DNA of 64,000 nucleotides from Cognaticolwellia sediminilitoris (GTDB lineage: Bacteria > Pseudomonadota > Gammaproteobacteria > Enterobacterales > Alteromonadaceae). The notes under the pieces are model-generated. The model worked only from the letters and a program-made list of their open reading frames with translations. It was not told where the DNA came from and ran no database searches. Positions 40,207 to 49,447 of the stretch are shown here, in pieces. The stretch spans positions 94,867 through 158,866 of the forward strand of contig NBOG01000001.1 of NCBI GenBank assembly GCA_002104535.1. Direction: 5' to 3'. The translations under genes were made by a program, and so were the position numbers. Position 1 is the first letter of the stretch, and each line of letters begins with the position of its first letter.

Positions 40207-40419
40207 TGGGTGTTCCTTATAAGTTTCAAAGCAATTTTTTGCTTACACTAGCACTTAACATTTTGTTACACTAGAATACTTCCCTAAACACTTATTTTAT
40301 TTAGCTAATTCCGTATTCGCGATAAGATAGTTACAATTAAAAGCATAATAGTAATACCGAGTGAGTAAATTAATTTTTTCAACTCGATATAAGTTCATTA
40401 TTACAGGAATCGCTTCATC

Positions 40420-41754
40420 ATGAATAAAACAATAACCTCATTATTGATTGGTCTCGCATGTGCCGCAAGCAGCACATTAGCAAATGCTGAAGACTTACTG
40501 TCTGTTTATCAGCAAGCTCAAGCGAATGATCCAGTGGTACTGAGAGCTCATGCGCAATATTTAGCAACTGAAGAAGGTATTGAGCAAGCAAGAGCTGTTT
40601 TATTACCACAGATCAGTGGTTCAGCAACTTTTTCCGATGGTGAAAGTGAAGGTTTTGACAGTACTACAGGTAACATCATCAGTACTGATACTGAAAGCTT
40701 TAGTTATGGCGCAACACTTAGTATGGAGTTATATCGTCACTCTACATGGTTACGCTTAGACAACGCAAAAAAGCTAGCACATCAAAGCGATATCGCTTAC
40801 CAAGTGGCAAAGCAAGACTTAATTGTTAGAGTAACCGAAGCATACTTTAACGTGCTAAGAGCAAAAGATGATTTAGAGTTTTCAATTGCAGAAAAAACAG
40901 CGATTGAACGTCAACTTGAGCAAACTAAACAACGATTCTCTGTTGGTTTAACTGCAATTACTGATGTGCACGAAGCCCAAGCACAATATGACAATGCCGT
41001 AACCGATGAAATTAGAGCAGAAAATAAAGTGTTTAACGCAGAAGAAGCCTTGCGCGTTATCACCAACATTTATCCACGCAATTTAGATGTTTTAAATACC
41101 GAACGCTTTGGTACTTCACGACCAGCTCCTGACAGTGCAAATGAATGGCAGCAAACGGCTGAAGCTAAAAATTTAGACTTAATTGCGCAAAAAATCAGTG
41201 TTGATATCGCGAAAGAAAATATCAACATCGCTAGATCAGGTCACTACCCTTCTTTAAGCTTAAGCGGCAATATTAACTCTAGCGATAACGACTTTAATGG
41301 CGTGAATACCGCGGCACTTGATAGCCACTCTATTGGCATCACGTTAAATGTACCAATTTATTCAGGTGGAGCTATCACCAGTGGCGTACGCCAAGCGCAA
41401 AGTAATTATGTCGCCGCTAGCCAAAGTTTAGAGCAGACACATCGTAACATCGTACGTAATACGCGTAATGCCTACAATACGGTCATTGCCGCAGTATCAG
41501 CCATACGTTCACTAGAACAATCAGTGATCAGTGCTCAAAGTGCCTTAAAAGCTACCGAAGCAGGTTTCGAAGTGGGTACGCGTACTATCGTTGATGTACT
41601 AAATAGCACGCGAAATCTTTATAACGCAAAACGTAATTTATCGTCAACGCGCTATGACTATATTCAAAGTGTATTAACATTAAAACGCTCAGGCGGCACC
41701 ATTACTGAACAAGACTTAACCGATATAAACCAAGGTTTAATGGCAGCTAAATAA
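40420..41754 (+). CDS. tolC: Outer membrane channel protein TolC
   Basis: Outer-membrane and periplasmic tunnel for type I secretion and RND drug efflux, 444 aa. The signal peptide MNKTITSLLIGLACAASSTL is followed by cleavage near NAEDL. The repeat structure of the family is visible in the two halves, with LSVYQQAQANDPVVLRA and YNTVIAAVSAIRSLEQSV helices, and GTRTIVDVLNSTRNLYNAKR near the end. It is divergent from nudF, as in E. coli. A strong terminator follows. Confidence 0.96.
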   Translation: MNKTITSLLIGLACAASSTLANAEDLLSVYQQAQANDPVVLRAHAQYLATEEGIEQARAVLLPQISGSATFSDGESEGFDSTTGNIISTDTESFSYGATLSMELYRHSTWLRLDNAKKLAHQSDIAYQVAKQDLIVRVTEAYFNVLRAKDDLEFSIAEKTAIERQLEQTKQRFSVGLTAITDVHEAQAQYDNAVTDEIRAENKVFNAEEALRVITNIYPRNLDVLNTERFGTSRPAPDSANEWQQTAEAKNLDLIAQKISVDIAKENINIARSGHYPSLSLSGNINSSDNDFNGVNTAALDSHSIGITLNVPIYSGGAITSGVRQAQSNYVAASQSLEQTHRNIVRNTRNAYNTVIAAVSAIRSLEQSVISAQSALKATEAGFEVGTRTIVDVLNSTRNLYNAKRNLSSTRYDYIQSVLTLKRSGGTITEQDLTDINQGLMAAK

Positions 41755-41831
41755 ACATAAAACTAGCTTTGTCCATGACAAAGAAGTTTCTGCCACGTTA
41801 GCTAGCATATTAGCTAAAGTGGATATGATTA

Positions 41832-41868
41832 AAGCACTAGATTATTTACCTAATCTAGTGCTTTTTTA
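41832..41868 (+). terminator. Terminator after tolC
   Basis: Stem AAGCACTAGATTA/TAATCTAGTGCTT with a 6-nt loop and T6, 80-115 bp after tolC. Confidence 0.9.
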
Positions 41869-41979
41869 TTACAAGGGCTTATATTCTGTCAACAGTCATT
41901 AAAGTGGTAGATAGAGAGGCGGGTAACTTCCGCTTAGAGCATGATGCGGTCAAAAATGGTGGCTAATATTCACCTCTAT

Positions 41980-42130
41980 TAATGTCGGCTAGGATACGAA
42001 ACCGGACGTTAGCCTTGGCTTATCTAACGACAAGTGATCCGACAAATAATACTTAAGTGAATTCAAAATATCTGACGCTAATGAGGTAAACAACATTGCT
42101 GGCATTTCAACGAACCTGACCCCACAGGTT
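41980..42130. repeat. Probable decayed repeat in the tolC-lacI gap
   Basis: The gap 41869-42169 has no supported gene. On the minus strand it contains GTGGGGTCAGGTTCG (about 42112-42126), whose GGGGTCAG core matches the repeats at 26276-26322. On the plus strand GATACGAAACCGGACGTT (about 41993-42010) is nearly the same as GATACGTAACCGGACGTT at 56621-56638. A 65-codon open frame here is judged a by-product. The likely origin is a worn-down mobile repeat. Confidence 0.4.
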
Positions 42131-42169
42131 TTAACTCTCAATATCAAAGGCGGAGCGATAAATAGCCAA

Positions 42170-43204
42170 TTAGCAACTTTCACCATGTTCTATGTGATAA
42201 GAAATCACAACTGAGTTAGTAGCTCTATTAATAAATAGTTCAGCAGCTTTAATACCTTTCTCTTCACTATTTTGATGCACAGTAGTTATTGCTGGAGTTG
42301 AGCGTAAAGCTTCATCAATGCCGTCAAAGCCAACCACTCTAATATCTTCAGGTACTTTAAGTCCCATTGCGTGAATTTCTTTAACTGCCGCCAAGGCAAT
42401 AATATCACTCATGCAAAGTAAAACATCAGGACGAGGAGTTGATGTTAGCGCTTCTTTAGCCGCAATTACTGCAAAATGATGGTTACTTTTAGGAAGATTC
42501 CAAACACGATCCGACCTTAAATTAACATTTGAATCTTTAAGAGCTTGTCTGTAACCATTTAAACGCTGATGAGAGATAGAACACAAGGCATTACTCGTCG
42601 TAGGTAATTCATATACACGACACGTTAGATCAGATTCTAGTAGCCTTAAGCCTAAAATGGCAACTTCATCATCAGTTGATTTAATGGCCAGTTTTGCAAT
42701 CTCATAAGCCGCTTTTTCATTGTCTATTCCAACAGAGGCATTACGGTCTATATCAAAATCGGCCGTGACTACTTTTTTTGAGGTTACTCTTAGCTGTTCT
42801 ATTAATTCAGGGTTTCTAGGTGAGCCGTAACAAATAAAGCCATCAACAAAATCAGCAACAGTATTAATGTTATCTGATATACCTGAAAACAAAAGTAAGT
42901 TGACTTTATTTTTCTCTAAAACCGACGAAACACCTTTCACAAAGTCACTTGCTACTGGGTCTGTTACCATATATTCAAGGCTGTCTGGCAGCACCAAAGC
43001 CACAATATTAGACTGACCTTTTCTTAACGACTGGGCGGCTTTATTTGGACCTGAATATCCTAATTTTTTGCACGATTCAAGAATATCAATGCGTTTATTT
43101 TTGGAGAGTTGGTCAGGTCTATTGAATGCATTTGAAACGGTGGCATTTGATACCCCCAGTTCTTTAGCAACACTTTTAAGCGTCCAAACTTTCTTGTCAG
43201 TCAT
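42170..43204 (-). CDS. LacI family transcriptional regulator, probable sucrose-locus repressor
   Basis: Protein of 344 aa. The N-terminal helix-turn-helix reads TLKSVAKELGVSNATVSNAF with a hinge helix near KAAQSLRKG. A periplasmic-binding-like ligand domain follows, with IVALVLPDS and PEDIRVVGFDGIDEALRSTP. It is encoded beside the sucrose phosphorylase, from which it is separated by a terminator. The two CTTAATCGATTAAG palindromes are its most likely targets. The ligand (sucrose, fructose or a phosphate) is not shown by the sequence. Its C-terminal tail is short and ends at a decayed repeat. Confidence 0.88.
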   Translation of the reverse strand: MTDKKVWTLKSVAKELGVSNATVSNAFNRPDQLSKNKRIDILESCKKLGYSGPNKAAQSLRKGQSNIVALVLPDSLEYMVTDPVASDFVKGVSSVLEKNKVNLLLFSGISDNINTVADFVDGFICYGSPRNPELIEQLRVTSKKVVTADFDIDRNASVGIDNEKAAYEIAKLAIKSTDDEVAILGLRLLESDLTCRVYELPTTSNALCSISHQRLNGYRQALKDSNVNLRSDRVWNLPKSNHHFAVIAAKEALTSTPRPDVLLCMSDIIALAAVKEIHAMGLKVPEDIRVVGFDGIDEALRSTPAITTVHQNSEEKGIKAAELFINRATNSVVISYHIEHGESC

Positions 43205-43226
43205 GTTTACCTTTTACCGTTATTTT

Positions 43227-43256
43227 AATAAAAACCAGCAACTATAGAGTTGCTGA
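43227..43256 (-). terminator. Terminator between sucrose phosphorylase and lacI
   Basis: On the minus strand, stem CAGCAAC/GTTGCTG with a 6-nt loop followed by GTTTTTATT, about 80 bp after the phosphorylase stop and 23 bp before the lacI start codon. It suggests that lacI has its own expression or depends on read-through. Confidence 0.7.
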
Positions 43257-43333
43257 TTATTATACTACTGATTTTACGATATAAAAAACGCTGTATTAAT
43301 ATCTATTTAGCATTATATGTAATACATCATTAC

Positions 43334-44809
43334 TTACGACAAGTTCAACAGATTATTTAAACTGATAGTACGAGAGCTATTATCTTCATTTATTTCAATA
43401 TGTGCGACATTTTCTACTAAATCAACCATTAGCGTGATGCTCTGCTGTTCGTATTTCCAAGACATTTTTAATGTAGATTTTTCACTAACAATTGAAAACT
43501 CACCATTAAAAGCTGAACAATCATTACGTAATTTAATAAGTTCGATCATCGCTTTGGTAAACGGTTTCTTTAGCGCTGCTTCAATATCGGCACTATCAAG
43601 GTATGGACGGTTTATATCTCTGCCAACATTCGAGTTTGATAATAACTCCATGGCATTCTTCTCAGCCAACAAACCTGCGTAATATACCTGCGGGGTTCCT
43701 GGTGCAAAAAACTGAATAGCTCGGGCAACTAAATAGTCAAAATCACTCTGGCCAAGTGCATCGTAATAAGTACAATTTACTTGATATAAATCGACATTAC
43801 TCGCGGCGGCTCCTGTTGCTTTTTGGCTTTCACCAGCGCTGTTAACATGAATAGTTTCTACAAGATTATCAATTTCATCATTATTGAGTAAGCCAGATTT
43901 TCCATTCATAGGGCCCACATCAATGATACCAATGCCATCGTGTGTATCTAACACAGTAATACAATTTTTGGGTGAAATATTTAACCATTTTGTTAGTGCG
44001 GTAAAGTCTTTAGTAAAAATGCTATGTAACACTAAAGGCGGTAAAGCAAAGTCATAAACTCGGTCAACGCGTTGTGCAATTTCAATTTGAGTTTGATAAT
44101 AAGAGTGAATTTCTACCAGTGTTTCAATGCCTAAATCATTTGCTGCCTTACTTAGCTCATCAATGAACTCAAAAGTTTCATCTAGCATAAAGCAACTGGT
44201 TCCTGCTTTTTTAAGCGCATAACCTGCCGCATCTAAGCGGATGATTTTAATATTATTTTCAGAAAATGTTTTTAAAATACGATTTAAATATCCTTTACCT
44301 TTGTCTGATGTAATATCTATATCTATTTGATTATCAGTAAACGTTGTCCAAAAGTCGGCACTTTCATTATTAGGTAACGCAAAGTTGGTAAAGCAACTGC
44401 CTGGTCTAGGGCGGTATATTTTGTCAGCATCACTTTCACTTAAGCCATCAGGGAACACTTTATCTTTTGTTAAAAACAGATCCCAATACGGAGATTCTTT
44501 ACCATACTGTAATACACTTTGAAATTCTTTAGACTTAGCCGACATATGATTAACGATAAGGTCGGCCATTAATTCATGTCCTTCACCTAATACTTTTATA
44601 TCGTTCCAATTACCTAATCGGCTGTCAACTTGGGTGTGATCTATCGGGTCGAAACCTGCGTCACTACCGTCAATAGGGTAATAAAATGGTAATAAATGAA
44701 TGCCAGAGAATAAATCTGCCAGTTGATCATTTAAAATATTGTTTAATGTTTTAGTATCTGAACCGGTTAACCTATCAATGTAGGTGATTAGCTGAACATT
44801 ATTTTTCAT
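43334..44809 (-). CDS. Sucrose phosphorylase (GH13 subfamily 18)
   Basis: Cytoplasmic enzyme that splits sucrose with phosphate into glucose-1-phosphate and fructose. It is 491 aa from the ATG at 44809, the usual length; 44830 would add seven residues. The catalytic set is complete: nucleophile Asp in IRLDAAGYA, acid/base Glu in LVEIHSYYQ and transition-state Asp in LDTHDGIGI. The late motif AIQFFAPGTPQVYYAGLLA is typical of the subfamily. There is no signal peptide. Related enzymes act on sucrose-6-phosphate or glucosylglycerate, but fructokinase next door supports sucrose. Divergent from the symporter gene. Confidence 0.88.
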   Translation of the reverse strand: MKNNVQLITYIDRLTGSDTKTLNNILNDQLADLFSGIHLLPFYYPIDGSDAGFDPIDHTQVDSRLGNWNDIKVLGEGHELMADLIVNHMSAKSKEFQSVLQYGKESPYWDLFLTKDKVFPDGLSESDADKIYRPRPGSCFTNFALPNNESADFWTTFTDNQIDIDITSDKGKGYLNRILKTFSENNIKIIRLDAAGYALKKAGTSCFMLDETFEFIDELSKAANDLGIETLVEIHSYYQTQIEIAQRVDRVYDFALPPLVLHSIFTKDFTALTKWLNISPKNCITVLDTHDGIGIIDVGPMNGKSGLLNNDEIDNLVETIHVNSAGESQKATGAAASNVDLYQVNCTYYDALGQSDFDYLVARAIQFFAPGTPQVYYAGLLAEKNAMELLSNSNVGRDINRPYLDSADIEAALKKPFTKAMIELIKLRNDCSAFNGEFSIVSEKSTLKMSWKYEQQSITLMVDLVENVAHIEINEDNSSRTISLNNLLNLS

Positions 44810-44836
44810 AACTTTACCATTTAATTTCAAGTTGCA

Positions 44837-44852
44837 TCTTAATCGATTAAGA
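44837..44852. promoter_or_regulatory. LacI-type operator upstream of sucrose phosphorylase
   Basis: TCTTAATCGATTAAGA is a perfect 16-bp palindrome with the central CG of LacI-family sites, 28 bp upstream of the phosphorylase start. It is flanked by a 9-bp inverted pair, AAGTTGCAT at 44829-44837 and ATGCAACTT at 44869-44877. A second copy of the 14-bp core lies before the TonB receptor. Confidence 0.8.
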
Positions 44853-45022
44853 CTTATGTTTATATACTATGCAACTTTAATCAAGAATAATTTTTACTTT
44901 TTAAGTTGTTAAGACGATAAGAATTGAATACGGTGTTAACTTTTTAGCTATTATTTTGCTAAAAGCCCTTTATTAAATAAATAGGATGTAGCGAGTCTAT
45001 ATGCATTTGCCTCTTTATTTGA

Positions 45023-45034
45023 TAAAGCGCTTTA
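45023..45034. promoter_or_regulatory. Second palindrome type, TAAAGCGCTTTA
   Basis: Perfect 12-bp palindrome in the shared gap between the phosphorylase and symporter genes, 159 bp before the symporter start. The GCGC centre fits LacI-family operators but the arms differ from the CTTAATCGATTAAG sites, so another regulator may bind. A longer relative lies at 52144-52161. Confidence 0.5.
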
Positions 45035-45192
45035 AATTTGTGGCTCAGTTAGCTTAAAAAACATCAACAAAAAAAATCAATCGTATTGCATGGTCAAATA
45101 TACACACTACAAAACGTTAACTGTGTGGTTAACCTTTATTTAAAGTGTTGTTTAGTTTGGTGTTAAGGGTGTAGTTTGGGGAAATTATAATT

Positions 45193-46566
45193 ATGAAAAC
45201 AAGATTTAATACGGAGCCATTATCTTTTAAAGAAAAGGTAGGTTATGGCATGGGGGATATGGCTTCAAACTTCTATATGGGGTTCTTTGCGCTTTTCCTG
45301 CTTTATTATTACACGGATGTGTACGGTATTTCTGCTGCTGCTGCGGCAAGCATGTTATTGGTGACAAAAGTAATTGATGCCATTAGTGATCCTGCTATGG
45401 GCTTACTTGCAGATCGCACAACCACTAAGTGGGGCAAGTACCGACCTTACTTGCTTTGGATGGCAATTCCTTATGCATTGCTTGGTTACCTTTTATTTTT
45501 AGGTCCTGAATTTGGTGACACAGGTAAATTAATTTTTGCCTACGTATCTTATTCATTGGTCATGCTCGCTTATACCGCGATTAATGTTCCTTATTCAGGG
45601 CTCATGGCAGTTATTCATCCTGAATCAGGCGAGCGGACTAAAGCAGCACAATTTAGATTTATTTTTGCTTCAATAGGGTCGCTAGTGGTTGGAGCTTCCG
45701 CTAAACCTTTAGTTGAGTTTTTAGGTGGTGGTGATGAACTACTTGGTTTTCGCTTAACTATCATTTTATTTGCAGTGCTTTCCGTCGCCGTTTTTTGGTA
45801 TACCTTTGCAGTTACTAGAGAAAGAGTAATGCCTAAAAAGCATGAGGCTAGTATCAAGGATGATCTGTCGACTTTACTGAAGAACAAGTCTTGGTTGATA
45901 CTGGTTGGCACTGGGGTTTTTGTTGTTGTTGGCTTGGTTGCACGTTTTGCGTCAATCGCTTATTACACAAAATACTATATGAATGACGACGGAAGCAATG
46001 TGTTTTTGTGGATGGATCAAACCACATTTATTATTTCATGTGGTTTACTAGGCCAGCTATTTGGTGCCCTGATTACCCCTATGCTAGTCGCACGCTTTGA
46101 GAAACATAAATTAATGTTTGTTACTAATTTCTTCCATGCAATATTATTATTTTTTGGTTTTACAATCTCACCAGATAATGTCGCACTTACGACTATAGTT
46201 CACACGCTAGGGATTATTACCTTTGGTATTGCAATCACCTTGTTATTCACCATGTATACCGATTGTGTGGAGTATGGAGAGTGGAAAACAGGTAACAATA
46301 GTGCAGGTTTAACGGTGTCAGCTTCTATGTTTTCATTGAAGTTTGGCTCTGCTGTAGGTGGTGCATTACCGGGTTTTATTCTTGCTGCATTTGGCTTTGT
46401 TGCTAATCAAACCCAAACACCTGAATCAATTGAAGGTATTCGTTATATGTTTAACATATTGCCCGCGGTATTCTTTTTTCTGGGAGCCGTGTTGATACTT
46501 TTCTATAAAATTGACCGTGCTCAATTAACACAAATTGAATGTGATTTAGCTGAGCGTCGTAGCTAA
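45193..46566 (+). CDS. Sugar:cation symporter, GPH/MFS family
   Basis: Inner-membrane permease of the glycoside-pentoside-hexuronide group (MelB-like), 457 aa with about 12 membrane segments. The N-terminal signature FKEKVGYGMGDMASNFYMGF and the DAISDPAMGLLADRTTTKWGKYRPYLLW loop elements are diagnostic, as are YSLVMLAYTAINVPYSGL and DCVEYGEWKTG near the end. Its place beside sucrose phosphorylase and fructokinase suggests sucrose as substrate. The gene ends in a terminator, so it is probably its own transcript. Confidence 0.88.
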   Translation: MKTRFNTEPLSFKEKVGYGMGDMASNFYMGFFALFLLYYYTDVYGISAAAAASMLLVTKVIDAISDPAMGLLADRTTTKWGKYRPYLLWMAIPYALLGYLLFLGPEFGDTGKLIFAYVSYSLVMLAYTAINVPYSGLMAVIHPESGERTKAAQFRFIFASIGSLVVGASAKPLVEFLGGGDELLGFRLTIILFAVLSVAVFWYTFAVTRERVMPKKHEASIKDDLSTLLKNKSWLILVGTGVFVVVGLVARFASIAYYTKYYMNDDGSNVFLWMDQTTFIISCGLLGQLFGALITPMLVARFEKHKLMFVTNFFHAILLFFGFTISPDNVALTTIVHTLGIITFGIAITLLFTMYTDCVEYGEWKTGNNSAGLTVSASMFSLKFGSAVGGALPGFILAAFGFVANQTQTPESIEGIRYMFNILPAVFFFLGAVLILFYKIDRAQLTQIECDLAERRS

Positions 46567-46587
46567 GCTAGCAAGGCTATGTAATAT

Positions 46588-46625
46588 AAAGGGTATAAGT
46601 GAAAATTTACTTATACCCTTTATTC
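46588..46625 (+). terminator. Terminator after the symporter gene
   Basis: Perfect 12-bp stem AAGGGTATAAGT/ACTTATACCCTT with an 8-nt AT-rich loop, followed by TATTC. It separates the symporter from the receptor transcript. Confidence 0.8.
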
Positions 46626-46865
46626 GTTAACAGCTTAAGCAATCAATAAGCTGGTATAGGAGAAGAACTTTATAGGGATAAGCTCCCCAGGCATATACGG
46701 AATTAAGTCGTATAGCTATTCAAAATTGATCTACAGCTAATAAACTAACAATAGCTGCTAGTTGCTCTATCTAAAAATCATCTTAGTTATCAATAAATAA
46801 TAAAAATAAATAAATAAAATTTAAAAAGTGCTTGCAAAGTAATCATATTTTAAATAATAATCAAG

Positions 46866-46879
46866 CTTAATCGATTAAG
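46866..46879. promoter_or_regulatory. LacI-type operator upstream of the TonB receptor
   Basis: CTTAATCGATTAAG, identical to the core of the site at 44837-44852, lies 71 bp before the receptor start. Outer bases CAA and TTG extend the symmetry. The gap 46626-46950 contains nothing else recognisable. Confidence 0.8.
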
Positions 46880-46950
46880 TTGATTGCAGTATAAAACATA
46901 ACTATTTTAATAATTAAAAACATACTATAAAAGCAACATGGGGTGACCAA

Positions 46951-49371
46951 ATGCAACAGTTCACATATAAAAAATTACTATTGAGCACATTAACTTTAGC
47001 TATATGCTCAAGCTTAAGTGCCGCAGAAATAACCGATGAAGCCGCAGTAGAAAAAAAAGGCTTAGATTTTGAACGAATAGTTATAACGGGTGCTGCAGGT
47101 AAAGGCTCTACTGTTATGGCATCAAGTGTCTCGGTAAGTAGCTTGTCTGCTGATCAAATTGAAGTAACAACACCGAGAAGTTCAGCCGAAGCTTTTAGAT
47201 CAATCCCTGGTATTCGCTCTGAATCGTCTGGTGGTGAAGGTAACGCAAATATTGCTGTACGTGGTCTTCCTGTGGCAGCTGGTGGCGCAAAATTCTTACA
47301 ATTACAAGAAGATGGATTACCCATTTTACAATTTGGTGATATAGCTTTTGGTAATGCCGATATTTTCCTTAGACTCGATAGCACAATGTCATCAATCGAA
47401 TCAATTCGTGGTGGTTCGGCTTCTACTCTCGCCACAAATGCTCCGGGCGGCATCATTAATATTATCAGTAAAACCGGTGAATCTGATTCTGGCAGCATAG
47501 CAACAACCATTGGTTTAGATTACGATCATACCCGTACAGATTTTGAGTTTGGTGGTGAGCTAAACGACAACATGTATTTCCATCTCGGTGGTTTTTATCG
47601 TCAAGGTGAAGGCCCAAGAGAAGCGGGTTATACCGGTAATAAAGGCGGACAAATTAAAGCTAATATTACGAAAGAATTTGATAAAGGTTACGTGAGACTT
47701 TATTACAAGCATTTGGATGATAAAACCATTGCTTACTTACCCATGCCAGCCAGTTCAAATGGCAAGTCAGTGGGTAGTTTCGATCCTTCGTCTGATACGC
47801 CTCATTCAGCATATTTCACCTCAATATTAAGCACTGACGGTGATGGTAATCTTCGTCGTGCAGACATGCGTGATGGTATGAACCCAACGGTTGACTCTAT
47901 TGGTTTAGAGGCTGTATTTGACTTAGGTAATGACTGGTCGATTGAAAACAGATTTAGAACGTCAAGCACGAAAGGTAGTTTTACCTCGCCATTTTCAGAA
48001 AGCATTCAAGATAGCCAAACGCTTGCTGATAGTTTAGCGGGTACAGGCGCGCAATTGACTTATGCTAATGGACCTCAACAAGGTAGTGCTTATACTGGCG
48101 CTAACTTAATGCGTATTCATACCTTTGATGTTGAAATGAGCAACTTAGATTTTATGGTTAACGACTTAAAAATCTTAAAAACTATTGGTGATACCAACAT
48201 CACTTTTGGTTATTACAAGTCATTACAAAATATCGAGCAATCATGGCTTTGGAATTCTTACTTATCAGAAGTTAAAGGCGACAACGCAGCACTTGTTAAT
48301 GTTGCAGCGGCTGACGGTACAAGCTTTTCTGATAGTGGTTTAATTGCTTATGGTGTTCCAGCGTGGGGCAATTGTTGTACACGTAACTACGACCTTCAAT
48401 ATGATGTAACAGCACCTTATATTGCCATTAACTCAGTTTTTGGTGATTTTACTATCGATGCAAGTGTTCGTCATGACAGCGGTGAAGCCACAGGTACATA
48501 TGCTGGTGCAGTGCAATCTGAAATAGACATGAACAGAGATGGCGAGATATCAGTGCCTGAAATGAGCGTATCTTCAGTAAATAATAGTGCACCTTCTATT
48601 GTTAATTACGATTGGAGCTACACATCTTACTCAATTGGTGCTAACTACATTGTAAATGACGATTTAGCTGTTTTTGGCCGACTAAGCCATGGCGGTACCG
48701 CTAATGCTGACCGTTTAGCTTTTGGTAAAATTGCCGCTGATGGCTCAGTAGCCGATGAAGATGCTGTTGATGAAGTTGATCAGTTCGAAGCCGGCATTAA
48801 GTTTCGCCAAGATAAACTATCAGTATTTGCGACGGCTTTCTTTGCTGAAACACAAGAACAAAATTTTGAAGCAACAAGCCAAAAATTCTTTGACCGTGTA
48901 TATGAATCATATGGTCTTGAGTTAGAAAGTGCTTACTACATCGGTAATTTTGACATTCGCGGTAACGTTACTTGGACTGATGCAGAAATTACCAAAGATG
49001 GCGTAAATGCAGCCTCAGTGGGAAATACACCAAGAAGACAAGCTGACTTTGTTTATTCACTAACTACCCGTTATAACTTTGAACAAGGCTCTGCGGGTCT
49101 TAGTTTAATAGGTACCTCAGAAGCTTATGCGCAAGATGGTGGTGATCAAAGTGCAGATGACATCCTTAAATTTGATGGCTACACGCAAGTAAATGCCTTC
49201 GCTCAATATTACCTTTCAGACACGTTTAGCATTGCTTTAAATGTTAATAACCTGTTTGACACTACAGGTATAACAGAAGCTGAAGAAGGTAACATTCCTG
49301 CGAATGATATTATCAGAGCAAGAACGATTAACGGCAGAACAAGTAGTATTACGCTTAAATACGACTTTTAA
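46951..49371 (+). CDS. TonB-dependent receptor, probable sucrose uptake
   Basis: Outer-membrane gated barrel of 806 aa. The signal peptide ends near residue 24 (SLSAAE). A TonB-box-like VITGAA lies near residue 47, and the plug domain (about 55-175) contains RSIPGIRSES, NIAVRGLPVA and SIESIRGGSAS...APGGIINIISKTG. The C-terminal barrel ends in ITLKYDF with terminal Phe. An EF-hand-like loop lies at residues 526-537. The gene opens the receptor-fructokinase-isomerase run, downstream of a LacI-type operator. Substrate is inferred from neighbours only; it resembles the position of suxA in Xanthomonas sucrose loci. Confidence 0.88.
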   Translation: MQQFTYKKLLLSTLTLAICSSLSAAEITDEAAVEKKGLDFERIVITGAAGKGSTVMASSVSVSSLSADQIEVTTPRSSAEAFRSIPGIRSESSGGEGNANIAVRGLPVAAGGAKFLQLQEDGLPILQFGDIAFGNADIFLRLDSTMSSIESIRGGSASTLATNAPGGIINIISKTGESDSGSIATTIGLDYDHTRTDFEFGGELNDNMYFHLGGFYRQGEGPREAGYTGNKGGQIKANITKEFDKGYVRLYYKHLDDKTIAYLPMPASSNGKSVGSFDPSSDTPHSAYFTSILSTDGDGNLRRADMRDGMNPTVDSIGLEAVFDLGNDWSIENRFRTSSTKGSFTSPFSESIQDSQTLADSLAGTGAQLTYANGPQQGSAYTGANLMRIHTFDVEMSNLDFMVNDLKILKTIGDTNITFGYYKSLQNIEQSWLWNSYLSEVKGDNAALVNVAAADGTSFSDSGLIAYGVPAWGNCCTRNYDLQYDVTAPYIAINSVFGDFTIDASVRHDSGEATGTYAGAVQSEIDMNRDGEISVPEMSVSSVNNSAPSIVNYDWSYTSYSIGANYIVNDDLAVFGRLSHGGTANADRLAFGKIAADGSVADEDAVDEVDQFEAGIKFRQDKLSVFATAFFAETQEQNFEATSQKFFDRVYESYGLELESAYYIGNFDIRGNVTWTDAEITKDGVNAASVGNTPRRQADFVYSLTTRYNFEQGSAGLSLIGTSEAYAQDGGDQSADDILKFDGYTQVNAFAQYYLSDTFSIALNVNNLFDTTGITEAEEGNIPANDIIRARTINGRTSSITLKYDF
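48526..48561 (+). other. EF-hand-like calcium loop in the receptor
   Basis: Residues 526-537 read DMNRDGEISVPE. This fits the canonical 12-residue EF-hand loop: Asp1, Asn3, Asp5, Gly6, Ile8, Ser9, Glu12. By position it lies in an extended loop of the barrel. Calcium binding is an inference. Confidence 0.65.
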
Positions 49372-49408
49372 TTTGTCATTAACAACGTAAGTAACAGTAC
49401 AGTATGAA

Positions 49409-49436
49409 CAAGCCCATTTTATATGGGCTTTTTTTC
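49409..49436 (+). terminator. Terminator or attenuator between receptor and fructokinase
   Basis: Stem AAGCCCAT/ATGGGCTT with a 5-nt loop and T7, inside the 76-bp gap between the receptor stop and the fructokinase start. Read-through would give lower expression of the enzymes than of the receptor. Confidence 0.8.
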
Positions 49437-49447
49437 AAGGTGAATCT

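Noticed and set aside
41980-42020. Integron attC site from the GGACGTTAGCC stretch
   Set aside because: The core does not fit GTTRRRY and no matching R'' arm was found; no integrase is present.
41989-42186. 65-codon minus frame overlapping the end of the lacI gene
   Set aside because: Lies in a repeat remnant, has no ribosome site and no recognisable domain.
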